64,000 nt of DNA from Arthrobacter cavernae (GCF_017368795.1 NZ_JAFNLL010000009.1:83988-147987), one strand, 5' to 3'; positions 35,262-45,011 are shown, counted from the stretch's first letter. A program made the numbers and translations. Notes: generated by a model from the letters alone, not told the origin.

Positions 35262-36323
35262 ATGACTGACACTTTGCCAGGCGCTGCCATCCCGAATCCG
35301 CTGGATGAGGCCGCCATCACCGCAGCCGTTGAGGATGCCGTTGCCGCGATTGCCGCGGCTTCCTCCCTCGAAGAACTCAAGGCCGTCCGCCTCGCCCACA
35401 CGGGCGAGAAGTCGCCGCTGAGCCTTGCCAACCGCGAAATCGGCGGGCTGGCCAAGGAACACAAGGCTGCGGCCGGCAAGATCATGGGGTCCTCCCGCGG
35501 CCGCGTGAACCAGGCGCTGGCCGCCCGGACCAGCGTGCTCGAGGCCGAAAACGATGCACGGATCCTGGTCGAGGAAACGGTTGACGTCACGGCCGCACCG
35601 CGGCGTCGCCGTGCCGGTGCCCGCCACCCGCTGTCCACGCTGCAGGACCGTGTTGCGGACATCTTCGTCGGCATGGGTTGGGAAATCGCCGAGGGGCCCG
35701 AGGTCGAATCCGAGTGGTTCAACTTCGATGCCCTGAACTTCAAGCCGGACCACCCGGCCCGCGAAATGCAGGACACCTTCTTCGTGGAGCCCCCCGAGGC
35801 ACACCTGCTCATGCGCACGCACACCTCCCCGGTGCAGGTCCGTTCCATGCTGGAACGCGAAGTGCCCATCTACGTGCTGTGCCCCGGCAAGGTGTTCCGC
35901 ACCGATGAACTCGATGCCACCCATACGCCGGTGTTCCACCAGTTCGAGGGCCTGGCCATCGACAAGAACCTGAGCATGGCAGACCTGCGCGGCACGCTGG
36001 AGCACTTCGCCCGGCTGATGTTCGGCGACGAGGCCTCGATCCGGCTGCGCCCGAACTACTTCCCCTTTACCGAGCCTTCCGCGGAACTGGACATCTGGCA
36101 CCCCGGCGCCAAGGGCGGTCCGCGCTGGATCGAGTGGGGCGGCTGCGGCATGGTCAACCCCAATGTCCTGCGGGCAGCCGGCATCGACCCGGATATCTAC
36201 TCAGGTTTTGCCTTCGGGATGGGCATTGAGCGCACGCTCATGTTCCGCAACGAGGTCGGCGACATGCGCGACATGATCGAAGGCGATGTACGTTTCAGCG
36301 AGCACTTCGGGATGGAGATCTAA
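35262..36323 (+). CDS. pheS: Phenylalanine-tRNA ligase alpha subunit
   Basis: A 353-residue class II synthetase subunit carrying the catalytic site. The N-terminal coiled coil (residues about 1-95) is followed by class II motif 2 (TDELDATHTPVFHQFEGLAI) and motif 3 (GFAFGMGIERTLMFR). LNFKPDHPAREMQDTFF and the Phe-binding EPSAELDIW region are typical. It pairs with PheT, which starts two bases after its stop. Confidence 0.97.
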   Translation: MTDTLPGAAIPNPLDEAAITAAVEDAVAAIAAASSLEELKAVRLAHTGEKSPLSLANREIGGLAKEHKAAAGKIMGSSRGRVNQALAARTSVLEAENDARILVEETVDVTAAPRRRRAGARHPLSTLQDRVADIFVGMGWEIAEGPEVESEWFNFDALNFKPDHPAREMQDTFFVEPPEAHLLMRTHTSPVQVRSMLEREVPIYVLCPGKVFRTDELDATHTPVFHQFEGLAIDKNLSMADLRGTLEHFARLMFGDEASIRLRPNYFPFTEPSAELDIWHPGAKGGPRWIEWGGCGMVNPNVLRAAGIDPDIYSGFAFGMGIERTLMFRNEVGDMRDMIEGDVRFSEHFGMEI

Positions 36324-36325
36324 CA

Positions 36326-38869
36326 GTGCGTATCCCACTTTCCTGGCTGCGTGAATTCGCGCAGGTTCCGGCCGATGCAACGGCCGAAGACGTCATGGCG
36401 GAGCTCGTCAAGGTCGGTTTTGAAGAAGAAGCAGTTCACCGCCCCACGGACGCCCTCAAGGGTCCGATCGTGGTGGGCCAGGTCCTGAGCCTGGTCAAGG
36501 AACCGCAGTCCAACGGCAAGACCATCAACTGGTGCCAGGTCCGCGTTGTCCCCGAAGGGCAGGAACAGACCCTCACAGGGAAGGGCATCGACCCCTCCGG
36601 CGTGCAGGGCATCATCTGCGGTGCCCACAACTTCGTGGAAGGCGACAAGGTGGTTGTCACGCTGCCCGGTGCCGTGCTGCCCGGCGACTTCCACATCTCG
36701 GCCCGGAAGACCTACGGGCACCTGTCCGCCGGCATGATCGCCTCCGTACGTGAACTCGGCATCGGCGAAGACCACGACGGCATCCTGGTGCTCTCGCGGA
36801 TCGGACTGGATCCGGAGATCGGCTCCGACGCCATGGAACTGCTTGGCCTCTACGACGAGGCTGCCGAAATCAACGTCACCCCGGACCGCGGCTACGCCTT
36901 CTCGATCCGTGGCGCGGCCCGCGAGTACGCCCACGCCACCGGCACGGCCTTCACGGATCCGGCCTCCAAGGTGCAGGCGCCCGCGGAACTGTCCGGCGGG
37001 TACGGCGTCAAGCTCAACGACGATGCCCCGATCTACGGCAAGCCCGGTTGTGACCGCTTCGTGGCCCGCACGGTCCGCGGTGTGGACGCCACCCGCCCCA
37101 CCCCGCCGTGGATGTCCTCGCGGCTGCGCCTTGCCGGCGTCCGCTCGATCTCGCTGCCGGTGGACATCTCCAACTACGTCATGCTTGAGCTCGGCCAGCC
37201 GAACCACTGCTATGACCTGGACAAGCTCTCGGGCGACATCGTGGTCCGCCGTGCCGTGGCGGGGGAGAAGATCACCACCCTCGACGAGAAGGTGCGGACC
37301 CTCGACGTCGAGGACCTCCTGATCACCGACAGCTCCGGTGCGATCGGCATCGCCGGCGTCATGGGCGGTTCCACTTCTGAGGTGTCCGATTCGACCACGA
37401 ACATCCTGGTGGAGGCTGCGCACTTCGACGAGGTCTCGATCGCGCGCGCGCGTCTCCGCCACAAGCTGCCCTCCGAGGCGTCCAAGCGCTTCGAGCGCGG
37501 TGTGGACTGGCAGCTCGCCGGCATTGCCGCGCAGCGGGTCGTGGACCTGCTCGTCGAGCTCGCCGGCGGCACCGCCGACGAGGCAGGCACCGACGTCGGG
37601 ACCGCTCCCGACGCCGTTACGATCGAGCTGCCCGCCGGTTACGCCGCTTCCCGGATCGGCATCGACTTCACCGAGGAGCAGATCACCGGCTGCCTCGAGG
37701 ACCTGGGTGGCGCCGTCGAGAAGACCGCATCCGGCTACCTCGTCACGGCTCCGAGCTGGCGCCGTGACCTGGAAACAAAGGATGACCTCTCCGAGGAAAT
37801 CGCGCGCCTGGTGGGCTACGAGAACATCCCGGCTACTCTGCCCGTGGCGCCTCCGGGCCGCGGCTTGAGCCGTGCGCAGCAGCAGAAGCGCCGCCTGGTG
37901 CAGGCTTTGGCCGACGCCGGGCTGACCGAGGTCCTGGCCTACCCGTTCGTTTCCAGGGCGGCCAACGACACCTTCGGCGTGGCCGAGGAGGGGGCTGCAC
38001 GGCCTGCCCTGAAGCTGGCCAACCCGATCAGTGAGGAACACGGCTACCTGCGCACGTCCCTGCTGCCCGGCCTGATCGAAGTGGCCCGGCGCAACCACTC
38101 CCGCGGTTTCCGCGACCTGGCCATCTACGAAGCCGGCCTGGTCTTCCTCCCGGGCGAGAAGCTGGGCACGGAGTCGATCCCGCCGCTGGGCGTCAAGCCT
38201 GCCGATGAGGTTCTTGACGGACTGTACGACGGCGTCCCGGCCCAGCCATTGCACCTCGCCGCCGTGCTGACCGGCCATGATTCACCGGCCGCCGCCAGCC
38301 ACAAGCCGCGGCTTTGGGACTGGGCCGACGCCCTGGATCTTGCCCGGCTCATGGGCGATGTCCTTGGCGTGGAGCTCGTGGCCAGCCAAGGCAGCCACCA
38401 GGCCTTCCACCCCGGCCGCGCCGCCCAGCTGGCGCTGCGCTCCGGCGAAGTGGTCGGCTACGCCGGCGAACTGCACCCGAAGCTGCTGGCCGCCCACGAC
38501 ATGCCGGCCCGCTCGGTGGCCCTCGAGATCAACGCGGACGCGCTCTTCGAAGCCGCCGCGGACGTCATCGTGGCCAAGCACATCTCGGGCTTCCCCGTGG
38601 CAACCCAGGACGTCGCCCTCGTGGTGCCCCAGGATGTCCCGGCGGACGCCGTGCTTGAGGCCCTGCGCGAAGGTGCCGGCGAACTCCTCGAAGACGTCGC
38701 CTTGTTCGATGTCTACGTGGGAACCGGCATCGAGGACGGCAAGAAGTCTCTCGCCTTCGGCCTGCGCTTCCGTGCCGCGGACCGCACCCTGACGGCCGAC
38801 GAAGCATCGGAGGCCCGCGAGGCCGCCGTCGCCGTCGCCGCAGAGCGCTTCGGGGCAGTCCAGCGCTGA
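36326..38869 (+). CDS. pheT: Phenylalanine-tRNA ligase beta subunit
   Basis: An 847-residue partner of PheS. Domains in order are an N-terminal tRNA-binding OB fold (residues about 42-155; WCQVRVV, GIDPSGVQGIICGAHNF), B3/4 editing domain, B5 domain, inactive synthetase core (AYPFVSRAANDTFG; LRTSLLPGLIEVARRNHSRG) and a C-terminal ferredoxin-like anticodon-binding domain (FPVATQDVALVV, SLAFGLRFRAADRTLTADE). GTG 36326 follows the pheS stop at once. Length is normal for the family. Confidence 0.97.
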   Translation: MRIPLSWLREFAQVPADATAEDVMAELVKVGFEEEAVHRPTDALKGPIVVGQVLSLVKEPQSNGKTINWCQVRVVPEGQEQTLTGKGIDPSGVQGIICGAHNFVEGDKVVVTLPGAVLPGDFHISARKTYGHLSAGMIASVRELGIGEDHDGILVLSRIGLDPEIGSDAMELLGLYDEAAEINVTPDRGYAFSIRGAAREYAHATGTAFTDPASKVQAPAELSGGYGVKLNDDAPIYGKPGCDRFVARTVRGVDATRPTPPWMSSRLRLAGVRSISLPVDISNYVMLELGQPNHCYDLDKLSGDIVVRRAVAGEKITTLDEKVRTLDVEDLLITDSSGAIGIAGVMGGSTSEVSDSTTNILVEAAHFDEVSIARARLRHKLPSEASKRFERGVDWQLAGIAAQRVVDLLVELAGGTADEAGTDVGTAPDAVTIELPAGYAASRIGIDFTEEQITGCLEDLGGAVEKTASGYLVTAPSWRRDLETKDDLSEEIARLVGYENIPATLPVAPPGRGLSRAQQQKRRLVQALADAGLTEVLAYPFVSRAANDTFGVAEEGAARPALKLANPISEEHGYLRTSLLPGLIEVARRNHSRGFRDLAIYEAGLVFLPGEKLGTESIPPLGVKPADEVLDGLYDGVPAQPLHLAAVLTGHDSPAAASHKPRLWDWADALDLARLMGDVLGVELVASQGSHQAFHPGRAAQLALRSGEVVGYAGELHPKLLAAHDMPARSVALEINADALFEAAADVIVAKHISGFPVATQDVALVVPQDVPADAVLEALREGAGELLEDVALFDVYVGTGIEDGKKSLAFGLRFRAADRTLTADEASEAREAAVAVAAERFGAVQR

Positions 38870-38886
38870 CGAACCACAACGGTCCC

Positions 38887-39618
38887 GTGCAGGGGCTGGC
38901 GCTTCGGCTCCAGCCCCTGCCCGTCCAGCACACCGCTGCGACCGCAGCAGGATCAGCCGCCATGCGCCGCATGGCGGCTGATTTGCTGTCTCCGGCGGAA
39001 CTCTCGCGCGCTCGGGTCATGAACGCGGGCGCCGCTGCGGCATTCCTGGCCGGGCGGCTTGCCCAGCTGGACTTCGCGGGCAGCCTCCTGGGCGTCCCGC
39101 CGTCGTCGCTGGTTGCCTCTTACTCCTGCCCGCAGTGCGGCGAGGGGCCGGGGATCGCCCACGGGCGGCCAGGCTACCTGCTCGACGGCGGCCCCGCACC
39201 GCTGCTGCTCAGCGCCTCCCGAGCGGCCGGCTGGGTGCTGCTCGCCGCCGTCGTGCATCCTGACCCGGGCATGCGGCTGGGCGTCGACCTTGAGGACACC
39301 GCAAAGACCGGGTTCGAAGGCTTCGACGGCGTCGCGCTGACAGCGGGGGAGAAGGACTTCCTGGGTAACTCCCGGGAACCGGAGCGCGCGTTCCAGCGCA
39401 CCAGGCTTTGGGCACGCAAGGAAGCCTGGCTCAAGATGACAGGAGACGGGCTCCGGACAGACCCGTCCGGCCTGGATGTCTTGGACCGGCCCGGACTCAC
39501 GGACCTTGATCTGGCAGGCCTTGACCTTGCAGCCGTGGACGTTGCAAGCCCCGGGCCGTCCCTGCACATCGCGGGTAGGCCGCCGTCCGGACTCGTGGCC
39601 GCGCTGGCGCTGGGTTGA
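38887..39618 (+). CDS. 4'-phosphopantetheinyl transferase, Sfp/EntD-like
   Basis: A 243-residue enzyme that moves phosphopantetheine from CoA onto a carrier-protein serine. The Mg-binding RLGVDLEDT and the helix RLWARKEAWLKMTGDGL (W-x-x-K-E-A) are the family signatures. ASYSCPQCGEGPGIAHGRPG is an EntD-like substrate loop. GTG 38887 lies 17 bp after pheT. Its obvious client is the T domain of the Pls-like synthetase encoded about 1.4 kb away on the other strand, although it could also serve other carriers. Confidence 0.85.
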   Translation: MQGLALRLQPLPVQHTAATAAGSAAMRRMAADLLSPAELSRARVMNAGAAAAFLAGRLAQLDFAGSLLGVPPSSLVASYSCPQCGEGPGIAHGRPGYLLDGGPAPLLLSASRAAGWVLLAAVVHPDPGMRLGVDLEDTAKTGFEGFDGVALTAGEKDFLGNSREPERAFQRTRLWARKEAWLKMTGDGLRTDPSGLDVLDRPGLTDLDLAGLDLAAVDVASPGPSLHIAGRPPSGLVAALALG

Positions 39619-39640
39619 TCCGGCGCCGGGCTGACCGGGT

Positions 39641-41029
39641 TTAGGCGGGCAGAGCCGGCAGGGCCGGCAAGGCGAACTCGTACAGCCACGGAGCCAGGAC
39701 CGCGGCGGCGTCGAGTCCCGGCACAGCGGCGTCAGCCGCGGCGATGAACTCCTCGGTGGACACCGAACCGTGCCGGTTCTCCGTGGTCCACTGCTGCAGG
39801 AAGGCAAAAAACGCGGCGTCACCGGCGGCAGAACGGACGGCATGCACGGCCAGGGCGCCGCGCTTGTAGACCCGATCATCGAACATCAGATCCGGTCCCG
39901 GGTCCCCGACCTTCAGATCCTGCGGCGAGGCATTGAGTTTCTTCCAGGCCGCCCGGGCACGGTCGGCCACGGGCATGGTGCCCGATTCTTCCGACCACAG
40001 CCACTCGGCGTAGCAGGCGAAGCCTTCGTGCAGCCAGATGTCCTTCCAGCTGCTCACCGTGAGCGAATTTCCGAACCATTGGTGCGACAGTTCGTGCGCG
40101 ATCAGCCGCTGGGCCTCCCATTCGTCGCGCATGTGGTTCCGGCCGAAAATGGACAGCGTCTGTGCCTCGAGCGGGATCTCCAGCTCGTCTTCGGTCACTA
40201 CGACCGTGTACTCGGTGAAGGGGTAGGGCCCGAAGCATTCTTCGAAGGTGCGCATCATGTCCGGCTGGCGGCGCAGACCCTTGCGCGCCGCCCCTTCAAG
40301 CCCCCTGGACACCGCCGCGAACTGGCGGACCCTGTGGTGCGGGTTCTCGGGGTTCAGCGCCACCAGCTCGTAGCGGCCGATCTGCACGGTGGCCAAGTAC
40401 GTGGACATGGGCTCGGCGTGTTCGTAGGTCCAGGTCTCGCGGCTGGACTTGCGTGTCCGGGAGACGAGGCTGCCATTGCACACCGCCCGGTAGTTGTCGT
40501 CGGTGGTCACCGCGATCCGGAAGCTCGACTTGTGCCGAGGGTGGTCGTTGCACGGGAACCAGGACGCGGCGCCGTTCGGCTGCCCGGCCACCAGCACGCC
40601 GTCGTTGAGTTCTTCCCAGCCGACATCGCCCCACAGGCCCCTCCGAGGCTGCGGGTTGCCCTCGTAGCGCACCTCCAGGGTGAATGCGTGGCCGGGCTCC
40701 ATCATCGAGGGAAGTGCCACCACCAGGTGCCCGACGCGCTGGCTGAACTTCTGGATCTTCGTGCCATCCAGCTGGACCTTGGACGCCTTCAGTCCCACGA
40801 GGTCGAGAATCAGCTGCGAGGTGGACTTCAAGGCGACGCAGCGCAGCACGGCCCGGCCGATCAGCTTGTTGCTGCCCAGCCGGCAGTCCAGCTCCAGTTC
40901 GTAGCGGTCCACGCGGTAGGCGGTGCTGCCGTGGTCGAGCGTATAGGGGTCTGCAGCATGGGCAGCGGTCGGGTAGGAAACCGTGGGTGTGGCGGCGGTC
41001 CCGGTGCTGGATTCGTCCCTCGGTGTCAT
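39641..41029 (-). CDS. M1-family zinc metallopeptidase
   Basis: A 462-residue aminopeptidase-like enzyme. The zinc site is HELSHQWFGN with the third ligand in WLHEGFACYAEWLW, 18 residues on. The substrate-anchoring motif reads PLEAQTLSIFG in place of GAMEN. An N-terminal beta domain precedes it. The large helical C-terminal domain of PepN-type enzymes is absent. ATG 41029 lies 10 bp after the synthetase stop; a TTG at 41038 is also possible. Same-strand coupling to a Pls-like synthetase suggests a role in trimming, degrading or detoxifying the polymer. No signal peptide is seen. Confidence 0.88.
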   Translation of the reverse strand: MTPRDESSTGTAATPTVSYPTAAHAADPYTLDHGSTAYRVDRYELELDCRLGSNKLIGRAVLRCVALKSTSQLILDLVGLKASKVQLDGTKIQKFSQRVGHLVVALPSMMEPGHAFTLEVRYEGNPQPRRGLWGDVGWEELNDGVLVAGQPNGAASWFPCNDHPRHKSSFRIAVTTDDNYRAVCNGSLVSRTRKSSRETWTYEHAEPMSTYLATVQIGRYELVALNPENPHHRVRQFAAVSRGLEGAARKGLRRQPDMMRTFEECFGPYPFTEYTVVVTEDELEIPLEAQTLSIFGRNHMRDEWEAQRLIAHELSHQWFGNSLTVSSWKDIWLHEGFACYAEWLWSEESGTMPVADRARAAWKKLNASPQDLKVGDPGPDLMFDDRVYKRGALAVHAVRSAAGDAAFFAFLQQWTTENRHGSVSTEEFIAAADAAVPGLDAAAVLAPWLYEFALPALPALPA

Positions 41030-41039
41030 GAAGTTCAAT

Positions 41040-44000
41040 CTACTTGGCTCCGGCCGCTGCTGTGGCCGGACCCTCCCATGGGCTCACGGGATTTCCCATC
41101 CAGTACGTCCCTGCCGGTACGGTTTCGCCGCGCATGACCAGCGACGCCGGACCAACGGTGCCGCCCGCACCGATGCTGGCGGCGGGGAGGATGACCCCCT
41201 GCGGCCCCATCGTGGCGCCGTTGCCCAGCGTCACGGTGTCGATGCTCATGATGCGGTCGTGGAAGAGGTGGGTCTGGACGACGCAGCCCCGGTTGACGGT
41301 GGAGTTTTCCCCGAGCGTGACGAGGTCGGCCTCGGGCAGCCAGTAGCTTTCGCACCAGGTGCCGCGCCCGATTTTGGCTCCGAGGCCCCGCAGCCACCAG
41401 ACCATCGCGGGGGTTCCTGCCGCCGAACGGGCAAACCAGGGGGCGCTGACCATTTCAATGAAGGTGTCCACTACCTCGTTGCGCCAGATGAATGAGCTCC
41501 ACAGCGGATGTTCCCCGGCCCGGATGGTCCCCACCAGGAGCCACTTCGCCGCAACGGAACTGAGCGCCGCTACCGTTCCGGCGGCCAGCATCACAGCGCC
41601 GCACAGCAGCGCCGCCACCCAGTACGCGGAAGCGCCGGCGATCCAGTCGAGGGCCAGCATGACGCCCACCGCGATGCCTGCCGTCAGGACGACGGGCAGC
41701 AGACGGCACAGTTCCCAGAGGGCGCGGGCCACTTTAAGCCGCAGGGACGGCTGAAAGGTGAGGCTCTGGTCGGCGTCGACGGCGGTGCGGCGCAGCCTGA
41801 CGGGCGGGCTGCCCAGCCAGGACGTGCCGGACTTGGCCTTGGCCGGCGTGGCCGACAGCACGGCCACGAGGGAGTTCTTGGGCACGTTGCGCCCGGCGGC
41901 CGTCATGCCGGAGTTGCCCAGGAAGGAGCGTTTGCCGATCTTGGCGGGGGCGATCTTCATCCAGCCGCCACCGAGTTCATAGGAGGCCACCATGGTGTCA
42001 TCAGCCAGGAACGCGCCGTCGCCGATGGTCGTCATGCGGGGGAGCAACAGCACCGTGGAGGCCTCCACATTGCGGCCCACCTTGGCGCCGAGCAGCCGCA
42101 GCCACACAGGGGTGAACAAGCTGGCGTAGATGGGGAAGAGCAGGTCCCGGGCCAGGTCAAGGAGGCGCTCCGTAGCCCAGACCTGCCAGCCGATGCGGCT
42201 GCGGACCCGGTAATGGCCCTCCTTCAGGCCCAGTCCCAGCAGCCGGGCCACGGCCAGGATGAGCAGCATGTTGCCGAAGAACCAGGCAAGCGCGGCCAAC
42301 GGCAGGGCGGGAAGGAACTGCGGCAGGGCGTTCTGGAGCGATTCGCGGCCCTGGATGAACGCGAGCACCACCAAGGCTCCGGCAAAGGCGGACACATAGG
42401 GGATGAGGGCCAGGAGCCCGGACGCTGCTGCGAACATGCCAAACCAGAGGCGGTTCACCAGTGCGCGGCTGGCGGGCTGTTCGGGCCAGTCGTGCTTGGC
42501 CTTGCCGCGGCGTTCGGCGGGGGAGCCAGCCACAAAGTGCCCGGCCTTGACCTTGCCGAGCACGGCGGAGCCGGCCTCGACGTGGGCGCCGGCGCCGATG
42601 CTTGCGCCCGGCATCAGGGTGCTCCGGGCGCCGACGACGGCCCCGGCCCCGACATGGATCCGGCCGATGTGCACGAGGTCGCCGTCGACCCACCAGCCGG
42701 ATAGGTCGACCTCCGGCTCAACGCTGGAGCCGCTGCCGAGCGAGAGGAATCCGGTGACCGGGGGCAGGGAATGCAGGTGAACGTCCCGGCCGATCCTAGC
42801 CCCCAGGGCCCGGGCATAGTAGGGCACGAAGGGGGCACTGGCCAGGCCGATGGCGCCGGAGAGGTCCTGGATCTGCTCGGCGAGCCAGAGCCTCAAGTGC
42901 ACTTTGCCGGACCGCGGATACGTTCCGGGCAGGACGCGGCGCAGGAGCAGGCGGGCTGCCGCGACGGAGATGGCCATGCGGCCCAGGGGACTGACGAACA
43001 CCAGCCAGGAGGCGCCGATCCACCACCAGGAAACGGCCGGGGCAGCGGAGAAGCCGGCAAAGTCGGCCAGCAGGCGGTTGGCCGCCATCAGGTAGGTGAG
43101 CCAGCGCATTCCCACCAGGATGTGCAGCGGGACCCCCATGAGGATCTGGAAGAGCTGGGATTTCACGGCGGTCGGACGCACGGTGCGTTCTGCCGCAGGG
43201 CCGGGGATCCCGCCGTCGGGCAGCGACTGCCGGGCCGTGTCCACGAGGGCTCCCACGCGCGGGGTCGCGTAGATGTCCGCCACCGTCACCGTGGGGTAGC
43301 GCACGCGCAGCGCCGAGACGAGCTGCGCCGCGGCCAGGGATCCGCCGCCATAGGCGAAGAAGTCGGCGTCGAGGGAAGTGACCGGGCTGCCGAGCACGGC
43401 TTCCCACTGCTCCACGATCCAGCGGGCGTCGTCGGGCAGGTTGAGCGGGGCCTCGCCGGTCGCAGCGGCAGCGGCGCCGGCCAAGGGCCACGGCAGGGCA
43501 TGGCGGTCCACCTTGCCGCTGGTCTTGGTGGGCAGGGATTCCACCACAGTGAGCAGCGGGATGAGCGCCGCGGGCAGGCTCCCGGCCAGGAGTTCGCGCG
43601 CGGCGGCCAGGTCAAGTGCGGCACCGTCTGCCGGGGCGAGGTAGCCCACCAGGATCTGGTTGCCCGCCGCCGTGGTCTGCACGGCTGCCGCGGCGCCGGC
43701 GACGCCGGGCAGGGCCTGGAGCGCGGCGTCGACCTCGCCAAGTTCGATCCGGCGCCCGCCCAGCTTGACCTGCTCGTCGGCACGGCCCATGAACACCAGC
43801 CCGGCGCTCTCGTACCGCACCAGGTCGCCCGAGCGGTAGGCCCGCTCCCAGCCCAGGGATTCCATGGGGGCGTACTTTTCGGCGTCCTTGGCGGGGTCCA
43901 GATAGCGGGCCAGCCCGACGCCGCCGATGATCAGCTCGCCGGTCTCACCCTCGGCGACCGGAACGCCGTCGGAATCGACGACGGCGAGATCCCAGCCGTC

Positions 44001-44996
44001 CAGCGGCAGCCCGATCCGCACGGGGCCGGGTCCGCCAAGCGGCGCCGCACAGGCGACCACAGTGGCCTCGGTAGGACCGTAGGTGTTCCAGACTTCCCGG
44101 CCCTCGACGGCGAGCCGCTCGGCGAGCTCGGGAGGGCAGGCTTCGCCGCCGAAGATGAGCAGGCGGACGTTGTCCAGGGCTTCGGCTGGCCACAGGGCCG
44201 CCAGCGTGGGCACGGTGGAGACCACGGTGATGCCGTGGTTGATGAGCCAGGGCCCCAGGTCCATGCCGGTCCGGACCAGGGCGCGGGGTGCGGGAACCAG
44301 ACACGCGCCGTGGCGCCAGGCCAGCCACATCTCTTCGCAGGAGGCGTCGAACGCGACGGACAGTCCGGCCAGGACACGGTCCTGCGGTCCCATTGGCTCG
44401 GCCTGCAGGAACAGCCGCGCCTCCGCGTCAACGAAGGCGGCAGCCGAGCGGTGCCGCACCGCGACGCCTTTCGGCGTTCCGGTGGATCCGGAGGTGAAGA
44501 TGATCCAGGAATCGTCGTCCAGGCCCGGCTTCCGAAGTTCCACGAGGGGTCCGCGGTGTTCGCCGGCGATGTCGAGGCGGAGCCCGGCCCGGATGATGGC
44601 GGCAACCTGGGCTTCCCCGAAGACCAAGCGGGCCCGCTCCTCGGGGTCGTCCGCGTCAACAGGGACGTAGGCGGCGCCGGCCATGAGGATGCCCAGGATG
44701 GCGATGTAGAGCTCGTTGGTGCCAGACGGGATGCGCACGCCGATTTTGTCGCCGCTCCCCAGGCCTGCTGCGTGGAGCGTCCGAGCGAACCTGCGCACTG
44801 CGAGCAGCAGTTCCACGTAGCTCAGGGACTTGTGGCCGTCGTCGAGCGCGGAGGCTTCGGGGAACGCGCCTGCGGTCTCCTCGAGGATCCCGATCAGGGT
44901 TCGTTCGGCCGGTGCTGCTGCGGCACCCGGCAGTTGGGGCAGATGCATGGTCCGTACATCCGATCGATCCGCCTGGTCCCGTTGTTCCTTGCTCAC
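41040..44996 (-). CDS. Pls/PosA-family membrane NRPS, possible epsilon-poly-L-lysine-type synthetase
   Basis: A 1318-residue single-module synthetase. The adenylation domain (residues about 20-520) has A3 IIFTSGSTGTPKGV, A5 NTYGPTEATV, A7 YRSGDLV, A8 GRADEQVKLGGRRIELGEVD and the A10 lysine in TKTSGKVDR. Its ten pocket residues, aligned by hand to GrsA, read D-A-E-S-I-G-T-V-V-K, eight of ten equal to the published lysine code DAESIGSVCK as I recall it. The carrier serine is in AYGGGSLAAAQL (near 550). Three pairs of membrane helices then alternate with three soluble hexapeptide-like domains, the layout of Pls from Streptomyces albulus, which polymerises lysine through its epsilon amino group. 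Condensation and thioesterase domains are absent, as in Pls. GTG 45044 is an alternative start. The product is inferred. Confidence 0.87.
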   Translation of the reverse strand: MSKEQRDQADRSDVRTMHLPQLPGAAAAPAERTLIGILEETAGAFPEASALDDGHKSLSYVELLLAVRRFARTLHAAGLGSGDKIGVRIPSGTNELYIAILGILMAGAAYVPVDADDPEERARLVFGEAQVAAIIRAGLRLDIAGEHRGPLVELRKPGLDDDSWIIFTSGSTGTPKGVAVRHRSAAAFVDAEARLFLQAEPMGPQDRVLAGLSVAFDASCEEMWLAWRHGACLVPAPRALVRTGMDLGPWLINHGITVVSTVPTLAALWPAEALDNVRLLIFGGEACPPELAERLAVEGREVWNTYGPTEATVVACAAPLGGPGPVRIGLPLDGWDLAVVDSDGVPVAEGETGELIIGGVGLARYLDPAKDAEKYAPMESLGWERAYRSGDLVRYESAGLVFMGRADEQVKLGGRRIELGEVDAALQALPGVAGAAAAVQTTAAGNQILVGYLAPADGAALDLAAARELLAGSLPAALIPLLTVVESLPTKTSGKVDRHALPWPLAGAAAAATGEAPLNLPDDARWIVEQWEAVLGSPVTSLDADFFAYGGGSLAAAQLVSALRVRYPTVTVADIYATPRVGALVDTARQSLPDGGIPGPAAERTVRPTAVKSQLFQILMGVPLHILVGMRWLTYLMAANRLLADFAGFSAAPAVSWWWIGASWLVFVSPLGRMAISVAAARLLLRRVLPGTYPRSGKVHLRLWLAEQIQDLSGAIGLASAPFVPYYARALGARIGRDVHLHSLPPVTGFLSLGSGSSVEPEVDLSGWWVDGDLVHIGRIHVGAGAVVGARSTLMPGASIGAGAHVEAGSAVLGKVKAGHFVAGSPAERRGKAKHDWPEQPASRALVNRLWFGMFAAASGLLALIPYVSAFAGALVVLAFIQGRESLQNALPQFLPALPLAALAWFFGNMLLILAVARLLGLGLKEGHYRVRSRIGWQVWATERLLDLARDLLFPIYASLFTPVWLRLLGAKVGRNVEASTVLLLPRMTTIGDGAFLADDTMVASYELGGGWMKIAPAKIGKRSFLGNSGMTAAGRNVPKNSLVAVLSATPAKAKSGTSWLGSPPVRLRRTAVDADQSLTFQPSLRLKVARALWELCRLLPVVLTAGIAVGVMLALDWIAGASAYWVAALLCGAVMLAAGTVAALSSVAAKWLLVGTIRAGEHPLWSSFIWRNEVVDTFIEMVSAPWFARSAAGTPAMVWWLRGLGAKIGRGTWCESYWLPEADLVTLGENSTVNRGCVVQTHLFHDRIMSIDTVTLGNGATMGPQGVILPAASIGAGGTVGPASLVMRGETVPAGTYWMGNPVSPWEGPATAAAGAK

Positions 44997-45011
44997 GTCG
45001 TCAGCATGGCC

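Noticed and set aside
36320..38278. A 652-codon open frame on the - strand
   Set aside because: Antisense to pheT and rich in Gly, Ala and His with no recognisable domain.
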